From a bacterium (lineage in GTDB: Bacteria > Pseudomonadota > Gammaproteobacteria > Pseudomonadales > Moraxellaceae), in NCBI GenBank assembly GCA_029945725.1, contig JAQSDB010000002.1, forward strand, positions 558,001-622,000: a stretch of 64,000 bases of DNA, in the 5' to 3' direction. Made by a program: the position numbers and the translations under genes. Within the stretch, counting starts at the first letter, position 1. Each line of letters begins with the position of its first letter. Below are positions 7,851 through 17,297 of this stretch, one piece after another. The notes beneath the pieces are model-generated. The model saw only the letters and a list, made by a program, of their open reading frames with translations. It was not told the DNA's origin and did no database searches.

Positions 7851-9473
7851 GTGAGCAACATGACCTTGCTGAAGAGAAACAAACGGCCTCTGCTGCGTCA
7901 CGCGCTGGCACTGGCCGTGCTGGGCTCCTCCCTACTGGCGCCATCACTTGCGGCTGCGGCCGATTGCGTGGCGAAGAACGGCAGTGCAGTGAGCTGCGCG
8001 GCAGACACCCAATCGCTTGGCGAACTTAATCTTGCGGTTGGGCAGTCCTTGCCGCTCGATTTTTCGGCCTTGGGTGGCATTAGCCGGGTCTTTCCCGGTA
8101 ATCGTACGGTGATTGATGTCTTCCAGGATCCCAAGAGTGGTGACATCTATTTGCGTGGCAAGAAGGTTGGTACAAGTGACCTTCTGGTGTGGGCCAGCAA
8201 CCACAAGAAGTATCGTGCACAGGTCACCGTGGGCATGGATACCGGTGCGTTGGGTAGCCAGTTCGCCAGCCTTATGCCGGATGAAAAAGACATTCATGTC
8301 AGTACCATGGCGGATTCTCTCGTACTGAGTGGCTCCGTTTCCGATGCCACACGACTGAAACAGGTAGTGGCACTGGCCGAAGCCTATGTACGCGGTACCA
8401 CTCAGGAACTGGTGACCGACAGTCGTGTCTTTCAGGCGCCGGAAAATGAGCCCGGCAAAGCTGTTAGCGCACGTAGTGGTAATGACAGTACTGGCGCACG
8501 CCCGGTCAGTCTGACGCAGTCAGGCCTTGGGGCCAATCGAGTAATCAATCTGCTCACTGTGCGCGGTTCGCAGCAAGTGATGCTGGAAGTGAAGATTGCC
8601 GAAGTATCAAAATCATTCCTGGATCGCTTGGGTGTTGATCTCAAAGGCTCAACCTCATCAGGGGGCTGGACCTATGGCATTTTGAGTGGGCTCCTGTCAG
8701 GCACCGGCACTGCCAATAACACGTTGCTTTCAGCCGTGAAGGTGCTTGGTTCCAAGGAGATCTCAGTTGATGCGCAGAAAAAAGACGAGCTCGTAAAGAT
8801 ACTGGCAGAACCGAATATTGTGGCCATCAGTGGTCAGGAAGGCAGCTTTCTTTCTGGTGGCAAGGTATTCATTCCGACAGGACGTGACCGCGATGGCACC
8901 ATCACGCTGGAAGAAAAGGAATACGGTGTTGGTTTGAAGTTTCTCCCGACCGTACTGGGTGACAGCATCATCGACTTGCATGTGAGTCCTGAGGTATCGG
9001 AGCTCAGCAAGGATGGCTCGGCTTTCACAGCCGGTGGCATTACAACCGTGTTCCCGTCGATCACGACACGCCGTGCTTCCACCACTGTTCAGTTGCGGGA
9101 TGGCGAATCATTTGCGATTGCCGGACTGCTCAAAAACAACGTGACCGAAGTCATCAAGCGCTTCCCGTTGCTGGGTGATTTACCGCTGGTGGGGGCGCTG
9201 TTCCGTTCCAGTGAGTTCCAGTCCGAGAAGACCGAGTTGTTGTTCGTGATTACCCCGCATCTGGTGAGGGCAGCTGCCGCACCGGTTCCGCTGCCAACCG
9301 ATAACTTCAAGGCACCGAGTCAGACGAACTTCATGCTGAACGGACGCCTGGAAGGTTTCCATAGCGGAAAAGATAAAGAAAAGAGCGGCGATAGCCAGCA
9401 GAACAATGCGCCGGCAGCGACGACCACCCCACCGGGCAAAGGCGGCGCTGCAGCGCCAGCGGGCAAGAACTGA
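7851..9473 (+). CDS. rcpA: Tad secretin RcpA/CpaC
   Basis: Outer-membrane channel through which the Flp pilus leaves the cell. It has 540 residues from the GTG at 7851, chosen because GGAG lies 6 nt upstream; an in-frame GTG at 7839 has no such site. A signal peptide (basic KRNKRPLLRH, hydrophobic core, LAAAA) is followed by an N-terminal pilus-associated domain and a BON-like segment. The C-terminal secretin core shows the signature RFPLLGDLPLVGALFRS and the terminal strand TELLFVITPHLV. The last 40 residues are Lys/Gly/Ala-rich and low in complexity. Confidence 0.93.
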   Translation: MSNMTLLKRNKRPLLRHALALAVLGSSLLAPSLAAAADCVAKNGSAVSCAADTQSLGELNLAVGQSLPLDFSALGGISRVFPGNRTVIDVFQDPKSGDIYLRGKKVGTSDLLVWASNHKKYRAQVTVGMDTGALGSQFASLMPDEKDIHVSTMADSLVLSGSVSDATRLKQVVALAEAYVRGTTQELVTDSRVFQAPENEPGKAVSARSGNDSTGARPVSLTQSGLGANRVINLLTVRGSQQVMLEVKIAEVSKSFLDRLGVDLKGSTSSGGWTYGILSGLLSGTGTANNTLLSAVKVLGSKEISVDAQKKDELVKILAEPNIVAISGQEGSFLSGGKVFIPTGRDRDGTITLEEKEYGVGLKFLPTVLGDSIIDLHVSPEVSELSKDGSAFTAGGITTVFPSITTRRASTTVQLRDGESFAIAGLLKNNVTEVIKRFPLLGDLPLVGALFRSSEFQSEKTELLFVITPHLVRAAAAPVPLPTDNFKAPSQTNFMLNGRLEGFHSGKDKEKSGDSQQNNAPAATTTPPGKGGAAAPAGKN

Positions 9474-9487
9474 GCAGGAGTTCCACC

Positions 9488-9742
9488 ATGAAACGCATTT
9501 TCTTGACGTGTCTTGCTGCAAGCCTGCTTGCAGCCTGCAGTACTACGCCCTATCTGGATCGTCATTTCGGTGAGGCGTCGCGGCAGGCCATGAGTCGCCA
9601 GATAATCAGCTCTGAAGCCAAGAACGGCCCGCAAAAAATGGATGGTCAGGCCGCTAACTCGGTGATTGACCGGTACCATAAATCGTACGCCGTGCCTCCA
9701 GAGCCGGTGAATGTCTTCAATATCGGCGTTGGCGCGCACTGA
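9488..9742 (+). CDS. Small tad-locus lipoprotein
   Basis: An 84-residue predicted lipoprotein. It has a signal peptide with the lipobox LLAAC (Cys17 would be acylated) and a hydrophilic remainder without a known domain. It sits where CpaD/RcpB-type proteins, thought to support the secretin, occur in other tad loci, but it is much shorter than typical CpaD. The inferred role is secretin pilotin or stabiliser. It is 14 bp after the secretin gene and 27 bp before tadZ. Confidence 0.75.
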   Translation: MKRIFLTCLAASLLAACSTTPYLDRHFGEASRQAMSRQIISSEAKNGPQKMDGQAANSVIDRYHKSYAVPPEPVNVFNIGVGAH

Positions 9743-9769
9743 TAACCCGTTGTTACCGGAGCAGAGTAC

Positions 9770-10924
9770 GTGAAGATCCTGTTGATATCGGATGACAAGC
9801 GCGCCCGTGACCGCATAACAGCGGCTCTTGGTGAGCAGGCCGTTGAGCATGAGATTACGGTTGTCGATACACGCACATTGCAGAAGCCTGATGAACTCGC
9901 TGCCGTGCCGGCGGACTTGATGGTGATAGAGGGGCTGGGCAGGGAAGCGGCTCCATGGGCTGCGCTGGAGCGGATTGTTGCCAGATGCCCGCAACTGCCT
10001 ATTGTTGTGGCTACCTCGCAACAAAGCGCCGAGCTTTTGCAGCTGGCCATGCGTAGTGGTGTTCGCGAAGTCGTCAATATCGACGAAGCCAGTTTGCGTG
10101 ATGTCATGCAGCGCATGCTGGCACGAATTGCTGCAGCAAATGGTCATGCCGCTGGCAAGATTATTGCCTTTATCCCGGCCAAATTCTCGTGTGGCGCCAC
10201 TTTTCTGGCTACATCACTGGGATACTCGCTTAGCAAGCGGTCCGGAAAGCGGGTGCTCCTTATTGATCTCAACATGGAGGGTGGTGATGCCGCCCTGTTT
10301 GTCAGTGACAAGGAACCAGAGACTACGTTGGCCGATGTATGCCGGCAGATACAGCGTCTTGATGCCTCTTTTCTTGCGGCTTGCACAGTGACGCCTTACC
10401 CGGGTTTTTCCGTGCTGGCGGCGCCTGGCGATCCGGAGTCGGCTCTACTGGTCAAGCCGGAGCATCTATCAGCTATTTTGCACGTGGCGGTTAACAATTA
10501 TGATTATGTGATACTGGACGTTGACCGTGTTATGGGGGGCGTGAGCATTCATGCTCTTGATGCCGCCAACATAATCTTTGTCGTAATCCAGGCAGTTCTG
10601 CCCTATCTGCGTGATGCCCGCCGATTACTGAAAATATTTTCAGGCCTTGGATATTCTCAGGAAAAAAACCGCTTTGTGGTTAACCGTCATGACAAGGTAG
10701 CGGATATTTCTGTAGAAGATATCGAGAAGTCGCTTGAAGTAAAGATAAGTCACGTTATCCCGAACAGCTACCGCAATGTTATTAGCTCGGTCAATCAGGG
10801 AGTGCCGCTGGCGGTATTGGTGCCAAATGATCCAGTCGTGCATGGCATTGAGGCAATTGCCGATACATTCTGTAATAAGCCAGCAGAGTCACGTAGCTGG
10901 ATTAATCGAATGTTTAATAAATAA
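9770..10924 (+). CDS. tadZ: TadZ/CpaE, ParA/MinD-like pilus-positioning ATPase
   Basis: Localises the Tad machine to a cell pole in studied species. It has 384 residues from a GTG start: an N-terminal receiver-like domain ([15 protein letters not shown]) and a MinD-type ATPase domain from about residue 125 ([13 protein letters not shown] is Walker A'-like). The P-loop is atypical: [11 protein letters not shown] stands where KGGVGKT is expected, so the GK[T/S] lysine is missing, as in many TadZ/CpaE proteins. It lies between the lipoprotein and tadA. Confidence 0.9.
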   Translation: MKILLISDDKRARDRITAALGEQAVEHEITVVDTRTLQKPDELAAVPADLMVIEGLGREAAPWAALERIVARCPQLPIVVATSQQSAELLQLAMRSGVREVVNIDEASLRDVMQRMLARIAAANGHAAGKIIAFIPAKFSCGATFLATSLGYSLSKRSGKRVLLIDLNMEGGDAALFVSDKEPETTLADVCRQIQRLDASFLAACTVTPYPGFSVLAAPGDPESALLVKPEHLSAILHVAVNNYDYVILDVDRVMGGVSIHALDAANIIFVVIQAVLPYLRDARRLLKIFSGLGYSQEKNRFVVNRHDKVADISVEDIEKSLEVKISHVIPNSYRNVISSVNQGVPLAVLVPNDPVVHGIEAIADTFCNKPAESRSWINRMFNK

Positions 10925-10959
10925 ATTTATTCAGGGTCGAACCACAGGACACAATAAAA

Positions 10960-12303
10960 ATGTCACTTCGCGACCAGTTTCTCCCGGACGGAAGCGTGCA
11001 GGTAGCCGCTCCTTCTATAAACAGCGGACATCCTGAATACCAGGCTCTCAAGCTGCGCATTCATCAGGAGTTGCTGAAGCGTGCAGATCTTTCTGCCATG
11101 GAGGCCATGTCGGGTGATCGCCTGCGTGAGGAGATTCGCAATATTGTGCAGCGTTTGCTGGTGGATGAGCGCGTGGTCATTAATGATCAGGAACGCCAGC
11201 AGCTAGTGCGTGATATCCAGAATGAGGTACTGGGCCTCGGTCCGCTTGAGCCGCTTCTGGCCGATTCCACCATTTCGGATATTCTCGTAAACACGGCAGG
11301 CCAGGTCTATGTCGAGCGTCGCGGCAAGCTGGAGCTGACTGATACCCGTTTTACGGATAATGCCCATTTGCTCAAGATTATCGACAAGATCGTCTCGCGT
11401 ATTGGTCGTCGCGTGGATGAATCCAGTCCGATGGTGGATGCGCGCCTGCCGGACGGTTCGCGTGTCAATGCCATTATCCCGCCGCTCGCCATTGATGGCC
11501 CTTTGCTGTCCATTCGCCGCTTTTCAGTGAAACCTTTGACGATGCAGGACTTACTGCAATACAAGTCACTGACCGAAGGAATGGCGCAGGTACTGCAGGG
11601 TCTGGTTGCTGCCAAGGTAAATATCCTGATTTCCGGTGGCACCGGCTCTGGCAAGACTACGTTGCTGAATGTGATGTCATGTTCCATTCCTTCCAGTGAG
11701 CGGATCATTACTATTGAGGATGCGGCCGAGCTACAGCTGCAGCAGACCCATGTGGTGCGACTGGAGACGAGGCCGCCGAATATTGAAGGTCGTGGCGAAG
11801 TTACGCAGCGGGCACTGGTGAGAAACTCTCTGCGCATGCGTCCGGACCGCATTATTGTCGGTGAAGTGCGTGGTGGCGAGGCTCTGGACATGCTGCAGGC
11901 CATGAATACCGGGCATGAAGGCTCCATGACGACTATTCATGCCAATACTCCACGCGATGCACTGACGCGACTCGAAAACATGGTGGGAATGGCGGGTTTA
12001 AACTTGCCGCCCAAAGTCATGCGTCAGCAGATCAGTTCGGCAATCACTGTGGTTATCCAGATTTCGCGTCAGTCTGACGGCAAGCGTCGCGTGGTCAGCA
12101 TTCAGGAGCTCACCGGGCTGGAGGCGGATATCATGACCATGCAGGAAATATTCATTTACGAGCAGACCGGTGTTGACGAAAGCGGAGTCGTGCAGGGATT
12201 TTTTCACGCTACCGGTATCCGGCCAAAATTCATGCAGCGCCTGCAGACGCGTGGCATCAAGCTGGACGAGGATGTTTTCAATCCAGCCAACCGGTTTTCC
12301 TGA
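10960..12303 (+). CDS. tadA: Tad secretion ATPase TadA/CpaF
   Basis: Cytoplasmic hexameric ATPase that powers Flp polymerisation and, in some species, retraction. It has 447 residues. Walker [10 protein letters not shown] is at residues 226-234, an Asp box-like [11 protein letters not shown] at about 250-260, the Walker B region [16 protein letters not shown] near 297-312, and His-box residues in [13 protein letters not shown]. The N-terminal helical domain is usual for the CpaF branch of type II/IV secretion ATPases. The 9-bp gap to tadB shows operon structure. Confidence 0.96.
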   Translation: MSLRDQFLPDGSVQVAAPSINSGHPEYQALKLRIHQELLKRADLSAMEAMSGDRLREEIRNIVQRLLVDERVVINDQERQQLVRDIQNEVLGLGPLEPLLADSTISDILVNTAGQVYVERRGKLELTDTRFTDNAHLLKIIDKIVSRIGRRVDESSPMVDARLPDGSRVNAIIPPLAIDGPLLSIRRFSVKPLTMQDLLQYKSLTEGMAQVLQGLVAAKVNILISGGTGSGKTTLLNVMSCSIPSSERIITIEDAAELQLQQTHVVRLETRPPNIEGRGEVTQRALVRNSLRMRPDRIIVGEVRGGEALDMLQAMNTGHEGSMTTIHANTPRDALTRLENMVGMAGLNLPPKVMRQQISSAITVVIQISRQSDGKRRVVSIQELTGLEADIMTMQEIFIYEQTGVDESGVVQGFFHATGIRPKFMQRLQTRGIKLDEDVFNPANRFS

Positions 12304-12312
12304 GGGACGGGC

Positions 12313-13290
12313 ATGATAACCAGCTATTACGTTTTTATTATTCTGGGATTCCTCGCTGTTGTGATGCTTTCGGAGGGCGTCCTCCTCGCGTGGAACAGCT
12401 ATCGCGGACCGAAGGCTCGCAGCATTGCCAAGCGCTTGCGGGTACTGTCCGCTGGTGCACCGATGGAGCAAGAGCACAAGAGCATCATCAAGACTCGTTT
12501 GCTTAGCACAAGTCCCGTGCTGGAATCGGTACTGCTTTCCATTCCACGCATTCATGTGCTGGATCGCTTGCTGGTGCAAGCCGGTATAGACATGACGGTT
12601 GCATCCTTTCTGCTGGCGTCTATCGGGTTTTATGGAGTTGGTGTCGCGGCACTGGTGCTGGCGGGGGTGCCAACGGCGCTGGCGGCAGCAAGTGCCGCGC
12701 CCCTCGTTTTTTTGCCACTGGTTTATGCCATGAACCAGCGCACGAGGCGTATTAAAAAGATTGAAGAGCAGTTGCCTGACGCGCTTGATCTCATCGGCCG
12801 CGCCTTGCGTGCGGGTCATGCTTTCCAAGGGGCATTTCATATGGTTGCTGATGAAGCGCCTGCGCCGGTCTGCGAAGAGTTCAAGACGGCATTCGATGAA
12901 ATAAATTTCGGTGTATCCGTGCAAGAGGCGCTGATGAACATGGCGACGCGAGTGCCCAGTACAGACCTGCGCTATTTTGTCATTGCGGTGATGATCCAGC
13001 GGGATACCGGCGGTAACCTCGCTGAGCTGCTCGACAACATCAGTCGCTTGATGCGCGACCGCATGAAGCTCCTTGGTACGGTTCGCGTGCTTGCTGCAGA
13101 AGGAAAACTCTCGGCCTGGATTTTGTCTCTTCTGCCCTTTGCGCTTGCGCTCGCAATGACCATCATCAATCCCGGATTCCTTAATATCCTTTTTACGGAT
13201 CCGCTAGGACAGCGCCTGCTTCTTGGTGCCGGTGTACTTATGCTAACCGGGATTATCTGGTTGTGGCGACTTACCAAGATACGTGTATGA
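12313..13290 (+). CDS. tadB: Tad inner-membrane platform protein TadB
   Basis: A 325-residue member of the T2SSF family, one of two platform proteins that couple TadA to pilus assembly. Hydrophobic segments lie at the N-terminus, around residues 95-140 and at the C-terminus. The central soluble helical domain contains LPDALDLIGRALRAGHAFQG, typical of TadB. GAGGGACGGGC lies just before the ATG. It is followed 9 bp later by tadC. Confidence 0.93.
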   Translation: MITSYYVFIILGFLAVVMLSEGVLLAWNSYRGPKARSIAKRLRVLSAGAPMEQEHKSIIKTRLLSTSPVLESVLLSIPRIHVLDRLLVQAGIDMTVASFLLASIGFYGVGVAALVLAGVPTALAAASAAPLVFLPLVYAMNQRTRRIKKIEEQLPDALDLIGRALRAGHAFQGAFHMVADEAPAPVCEEFKTAFDEINFGVSVQEALMNMATRVPSTDLRYFVIAVMIQRDTGGNLAELLDNISRLMRDRMKLLGTVRVLAAEGKLSAWILSLLPFALALAMTIINPGFLNILFTDPLGQRLLLGAGVLMLTGIIWLWRLTKIRV

Positions 13291-13299
13291 GGCAATGAT

Positions 13300-14241
13300 A
13301 TGACACTTGTTCAGTTTCTTTTTCTTGCCCTGCTTTTTCTCGTAGCCAGTGGTCTTGCCTATGCCATTATCCTGCTGATGATGCGCAGTCCGCTGGAAAA
13401 GCGTCTTGCCAGCCTTGCCTCTGAAGCAGAGCGTTCTGAGACAAAGTCGGAGCCGGAGTGGCATCAGCGAGTTGTGGAAATAGCGGGTCCGATCGGCCGG
13501 CTTGCTTTGCCAAAGGAAGGCTGGGAACGATCATCACTGCGTGTTCATTTCATGAATGCGGGTTTTCGTGGTGCATCAGCTCCGGCTATTTATTTTGCGA
13601 CAAAAACCGTTTTGACCTTTGCGATGCCGGCGATTTTTATTACTCATCTCGGTATCTGGCAATCAGAAGTCAATTCGCTGTCAATACTGGCCGGGATTGT
13701 CGGCTTGGCCGCATTTGGCTATTACCTGCCTACGGTTATTCTTTCGTATCTTGTCAAGCATCGTGAGCGGGAGCTTTTCGAAAATTTCCCGGATGCCCTT
13801 GATCTCATGACCGTCTGTGTTGAGGCGGGCCTTTCACTCGACGCCGTGATTGCTAAAGCCAGCCAGGAAATTCGTCTCAACAGTAATGCGCTGGCCGATG
13901 AGCTGCATCTGGTTACACTGGAGTTGCATGCCGGAGCCTCGCGAGAGCAGGCCTTTCGGAACCTTGCCCTGCGTACCGGTCTTGAGGAAATAGACTCGCT
14001 GGTGGCCATGCTTATTCAGGCCGATCGATTTGGTACCAGCGTTGCAGACTCCTTGCGCGTACATGCAGACTCCCTGCGCAGTCGCCGTCGTTTGCGTGCG
14101 GAAGAAAGTGCCGCAAAAATTCCAACGAAGATGCTCTTTCCGTTGATCTTCTTCATTTTTCCTTCACTACTCGTGGTATTGCTTGGCCCCGCCATTATCA
14201 GCATCCACGCCGTTCTGCTTCCAACATTGTCGGGTCAGTAG
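13300..14241 (+). CDS. tadC: Tad inner-membrane platform protein TadC
   Basis: A 313-residue T2SSF-family partner of TadB. The N-terminal transmembrane helix is followed by a central pair of helices (about residues 90-150), the conserved FPDALDLMTVCVEAGLSLD motif, and a C-terminal hydrophobic helix (MLFPLIFFIFPSLLVVLLGP). GAGG lies 7 nt before the ATG. The last gene of the core ATPase-platform group, it is followed by a 91-bp gap. Confidence 0.93.
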   Translation: MTLVQFLFLALLFLVASGLAYAIILLMMRSPLEKRLASLASEAERSETKSEPEWHQRVVEIAGPIGRLALPKEGWERSSLRVHFMNAGFRGASAPAIYFATKTVLTFAMPAIFITHLGIWQSEVNSLSILAGIVGLAAFGYYLPTVILSYLVKHRERELFENFPDALDLMTVCVEAGLSLDAVIAKASQEIRLNSNALADELHLVTLELHAGASREQAFRNLALRTGLEEIDSLVAMLIQADRFGTSVADSLRVHADSLRSRRRLRAEESAAKIPTKMLFPLIFFIFPSLLVVLLGPAIISIHAVLLPTLSGQ

Positions 14242-14332
14242 CATGGAATATTGACCTGAGGCAAAGCGTTAGCTGTCACTCACTGCGAAACTGAAAAAAC
14301 TATATTGAAATAACCACCGGAGGAAATACAAC

Positions 14333-14587
14333 ATGTCCAATCATATCATCGACCAAGAACGTCAGGGGCTGTGGATTGCGGCTACTTTTGTGATCGCGCT
14401 GCTGGCGCTGGTGTTGTCGTTCGTTAATTTGGATCGCAACCATGCGCTGGCAGTTGGTACACAGATTGAAGTTCTGGGGTTGCACGACCACATTACTTCA
14501 GTAGAGCGCAAGGTGAACGGTAGTGCTGCAACGGCAACACCTGCCCAGGCCCCCGCAGCTGCTCCGGCTGTTGAGCCAGCCAAGTAA
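14333..14587 (+). CDS. Unassigned 84-residue membrane protein in the tad operon
   Basis: No family is recognised. GGAGG precedes the ATG by 9 nt. The topology is simple: about 13 polar N-terminal residues, one transmembrane helix (about residues 14-31), a short segment that could form a coil (VGTQIEVLGLHDHITSVERK), and an Ala/Pro-rich tail. The layout resembles small inner-membrane accessory subunits. Its place between tadC and the pseudopilins suggests a role in the Tad machine, but that is inference from context only. Confidence 0.7.
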   Translation: MSNHIIDQERQGLWIAATFVIALLALVLSFVNLDRNHALAVGTQIEVLGLHDHITSVERKVNGSAATATPAQAPAAAPAVEPAK

Positions 14588-14594
14588 GTGATTA

Positions 14595-14619
14595 CGGCGG
14601 GCCTGTATCCGGCCCGCCG
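14595..14619 (+). repeat. GC-rich hairpin without T-run
   Basis: CGGCGGGCC and GGCCCGCCG form a 9-bp perfect stem with a 7-nt loop directly after the 84-residue gene. No T-run follows, so it may pause transcription or protect upstream mRNA rather than terminate. Confidence 0.55.
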
Positions 14620-14642
14620 CCATTCACACTCTTGCACACGCC

Positions 14643-15122
14643 ATGATCAAGTTCTCGTCGCAACGCAGTCATCACGGCAACGCCATACTTGAGTTTGCCT
14701 TGGTGGCGATGTTGTTTATCACGATTCTGCTGACCATTGCAGAGTTGAGTCTTATGTTCTGGGTCACGCTTAGCATGCAGCATGCTGTACGTGAGGGTGC
14801 GCGTTTTTCGATCACAGGTCTTACCACGGGAGCGCCACCCACTGACCCCACCCGGTACAACGCCGTAATTGCCCGAATCCGGGATCAGTCGATGGGGCTG
14901 TACGACGCGGTTTCTCCGGTGATTGTGGTGCAGACAGTCGATAATTCGGGTGTCCTGAATGTCGTTGGTGGCAAGTCCTTTGGTGATCCCGGCCAGATCG
15001 TTGTTATCCGTCTTGATTGCCAATGGCCGCTGATCACGCCTTTTCTCAAACCCTTCTTCGCGAATGGCCGTTATGATTTTTCCGTCAGTGCGACGATGCG
15101 CAATGAAAATTTCACACCATGA
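14643..15122 (+). CDS. tadE: TadE-like pseudopilin
   Basis: A 159-residue minor pilin-like protein. The N-terminal segment HGNAILEFALVAMLFITIL carries a prepilin-peptidase-type site (cut after Gly, then NAILEF with Glu5), followed by a hydrophobic helix and a periplasmic domain. TadE and TadF pseudopilins are needed for Flp pilus formation and are matured by TadV. The stop overlaps the next start (ATGA), so the two are translationally coupled. Confidence 0.85.
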   Translation: MIKFSSQRSHHGNAILEFALVAMLFITILLTIAELSLMFWVTLSMQHAVREGARFSITGLTTGAPPTDPTRYNAVIARIRDQSMGLYDAVSPVIVVQTVDNSGVLNVVGGKSFGDPGQIVVIRLDCQWPLITPFLKPFFANGRYDFSVSATMRNENFTP

Positions 15123-15655
15123 AAATTCATGCTCGTGAACGGGGCGTAAGCCTGATTGAGTTTGCACTGGTGCTGCCCATTATGTTGCTGCTGATGCTGG
15201 CTGTCTTCGATTACGGGCGTGCCATCCAGGCGAACAACATCATCATTAACATGAGCCGGGAGGGCGGCAATCTTGTCGCCCGAACATCGGCCACACCACA
15301 GTTTGTCATGGCGGCACTGGCCAGCACGTCTTCACCCTTGGTCATGAGTACTTACGGTGGCATTGTCATTACCCGGCTCACGGCCAATGCGGACGATTCC
15401 AGTCAGGCCTCCGTGGTGGCGCAGTCGCGATGGATCGGGGGGCGGGCTGTTGTCAGCCATATCTGGAATGGTTGCGGTACCTGGATCAGCGGTGAGTGCA
15501 AAGTACCCACCACGCCACCAGTAGTTACCTTGCCGGTGCTGATGCTGAAGCAGGGTGATGAAGTTTATGCGGTTGAAGTGTTCTATCGTTACGACCCGGT
15601 TTTCAGTTTTGCCATGCCAACAGAAGCCAATCTGTATTCGCTGACCCTGCTTTGA
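15119..15655 (+). CDS. TadE/TadF-like pseudopilin
   Basis: A 178-residue second TadE-type protein. ERGVSLIEFALVLPIMLLLM shows a cut after Gly and the conserved LIEF segment, followed by DYGRAIQANNIIINMSREGG, usual just after the helix in this family. Two Cys in the C-terminal half (near residues 120-130) could form a disulfide. It occupies the tadF position but is closer to TadE by motif. It starts inside the stop of the previous gene. Confidence 0.82.
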   Translation: MKIHARERGVSLIEFALVLPIMLLLMLAVFDYGRAIQANNIIINMSREGGNLVARTSATPQFVMAALASTSSPLVMSTYGGIVITRLTANADDSSQASVVAQSRWIGGRAVVSHIWNGCGTWISGECKVPTTPPVVTLPVLMLKQGDEVYAVEVFYRYDPVFSFAMPTEANLYSLTLL

Positions 15656-15662
15656 GGAAGTG

Positions 15663-17033
15663 ATGATGAGTAGCAGATTCATGACACCAGTGCGCGGCAG
15701 TGTACTGCTGATGTTTGCTCTTTCTCTGGTCATGCTGATCGGATTTGCGGGGCTGGTCGTTGATGCCGGCATCGGATACGGAGTGAAGGCGAAGCTCAAC
15801 TCTGCTGTTGATGCTGCGAGCATCGCTGCTGCCCGGGCAGTGGCGACAGGTGCAACGGATGATTTGCGCACTCAGGCCGCCATCAAGGAAGGCACACGGT
15901 TTTATTACGCCAATTTCCCGGCAAACTATCTGGGGGCCACCATACAGCCACCCACGGTGACTGCAGAGAAGGTTGGTGGTAAATGGTTTGTAACGGTTGC
16001 AGGTACCGCCTCTACCCCAACTTATCTGATGCGCGTTTTCGGTGTAAGGCAGCTTGATGTCCGTGCCTTGGGTCAGGCTGTGCGCCGTGATCTGGACATG
16101 ATGCTGGTGCTCGATACTTCGGGCTCATTGCAGTCGGTATTTCCCCAAGTAAAATCGTCGGCGGTGAACTTCGTCAACAAGTTCAATAATGATGCCGACC
16201 GGCTCGGGTTGGTGGTGTTTGCCGATGGTGCCACGCTGCCAGTGCCCATCAACAAGACCGCAGCGCGCGGCTTCAACAAGACCACGATAGTCAGCCAGAT
16301 CAATGCACAGAGCTCAAGCGGCTGGACGTCGACAGGCGAGGCAATGCGGCTCGCGCTCAATGACCTGAATGCGGTTCCTGCGATCTTGCAGTCGAGTTTG
16401 CGCGTCATTGTGCTTTTCAGTGACGGTGCTCCCAATACGCCTGCCGCCATCTGGCCACGTCACAATAGCTCCGGCACGCAGACTGGCACGGTGAGCGCAT
16501 CATTTCCGTCGACAACGGGTAGTGGCAATCCCCTGCTCTGTACCAACAGCTCACCATGCACCTTGTACCGCTATAACTCCCGCAGTACGGCATTGAGTGG
16601 TAGCTACAGTGATATCAATCGTCTGCCGGTAACGGCAGGTGCGACGTTTGACAACAAGCCCCTTTCCAGCTTCAACAACAAGCGCACCTTTTCGCCTGCC
16701 TTGGCAGCGGCAAACTCTGCCAACCTCTGCAACGTGAACAAGGCTGCACGTAATATGCTGGAAAACATTGCCAATGATGCCCGCGGACAGAAAGTCGTGG
16801 TGTTCACTCTCGGCCTGGGCGCCCAACTCAATGGCTTTGAGAGCGTGACCAGTTGCAGTTATACCCAGGCCGAGTGGGGTTCCAATATTCTCAAACGGGT
16901 GGCCAATGCATCCGGGGTTGATACTTACAACGCAGATCAGCCGACAGGTACCTATGTCTATGCCGCGAATGCTTCTGATCTTGATACGGCATTCAACAAG
17001 ATTGCCAGCGAGATCATCCGCCTTTCCCAGTGA
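15663..17033 (+). CDS. tadG: TadG-like protein with von Willebrand factor A domain
   Basis: A 456-residue secreted or membrane-tethered protein of the Tad locus. The N-terminal Tad domain (RGSVLLMFALSLVMLIGFAG, then VDAGIGYG) is followed by a vWA domain from about residue 140 with the metal-binding MIDAS motif DTSGS and the strand VIVLFSDGAPN near residue 255. Four or more Cys lie in the C-terminal half. ATG 15663 or 15666 is preferred over the in-frame GTG at 15660 because GAGG is at 15654-15657. It is the last gene of the locus. Confidence 0.88.
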   Translation: MMSSRFMTPVRGSVLLMFALSLVMLIGFAGLVVDAGIGYGVKAKLNSAVDAASIAAARAVATGATDDLRTQAAIKEGTRFYYANFPANYLGATIQPPTVTAEKVGGKWFVTVAGTASTPTYLMRVFGVRQLDVRALGQAVRRDLDMMLVLDTSGSLQSVFPQVKSSAVNFVNKFNNDADRLGLVVFADGATLPVPINKTAARGFNKTTIVSQINAQSSSGWTSTGEAMRLALNDLNAVPAILQSSLRVIVLFSDGAPNTPAAIWPRHNSSGTQTGTVSASFPSTTGSGNPLLCTNSSPCTLYRYNSRSTALSGSYSDINRLPVTAGATFDNKPLSSFNNKRTFSPALAAANSANLCNVNKAARNMLENIANDARGQKVVVFTLGLGAQLNGFESVTSCSYTQAEWGSNILKRVANASGVDTYNADQPTGTYVYAANASDLDTAFNKIASEIIRLSQ

Positions 17034-17052
17034 GAATGAGTGCTGCAGGAAT

Positions 17053-17080
17053 GAAAAAGCCGGTGATGCCGGGCTTTTTT
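17053..17080 (+). terminator. Terminator at the end of the tad operon
   Basis: AAAAAGCCGG and CCGGGCTTTTTT form an imperfect stem around GTGATG and end in six T, 20 bp after tadG. It is the first good terminator since 6324. Confidence 0.7.
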
Positions 17081-17255
17081 ACCTTTAAGTCGGCCGGTTT
17101 TCTTGACTGCTGGCTGGCTGGTTGGATGGAGGCTTGGGGCGGGTGCCGGGAGGCAGATTTGGTCGGACTTGCTCGTTTTTTCGCCATTTTACCGGGCCAC
17201 TTGCAGTATCAGTGGCAATGCTCCTGGAAATAAGGAAAAGCGGCGTTAAAACTCG

Positions 17256-17284
17256 TTGACAGCGGGGGTGGCGCTCACGATAAT
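17256..17284 (+). promoter_or_regulatory. Sigma-70 promoter of tRNA-Arg
   Basis: Consensus TTGACA (17256-17261), a 17-bp spacer and GATAAT (17279-17284), 13 bp before the tRNA with a GC-containing discriminator. This tRNA is therefore transcribed independently of tadG. Confidence 0.85.
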
Positions 17285-17297
17285 TCGCCGCCTCATC

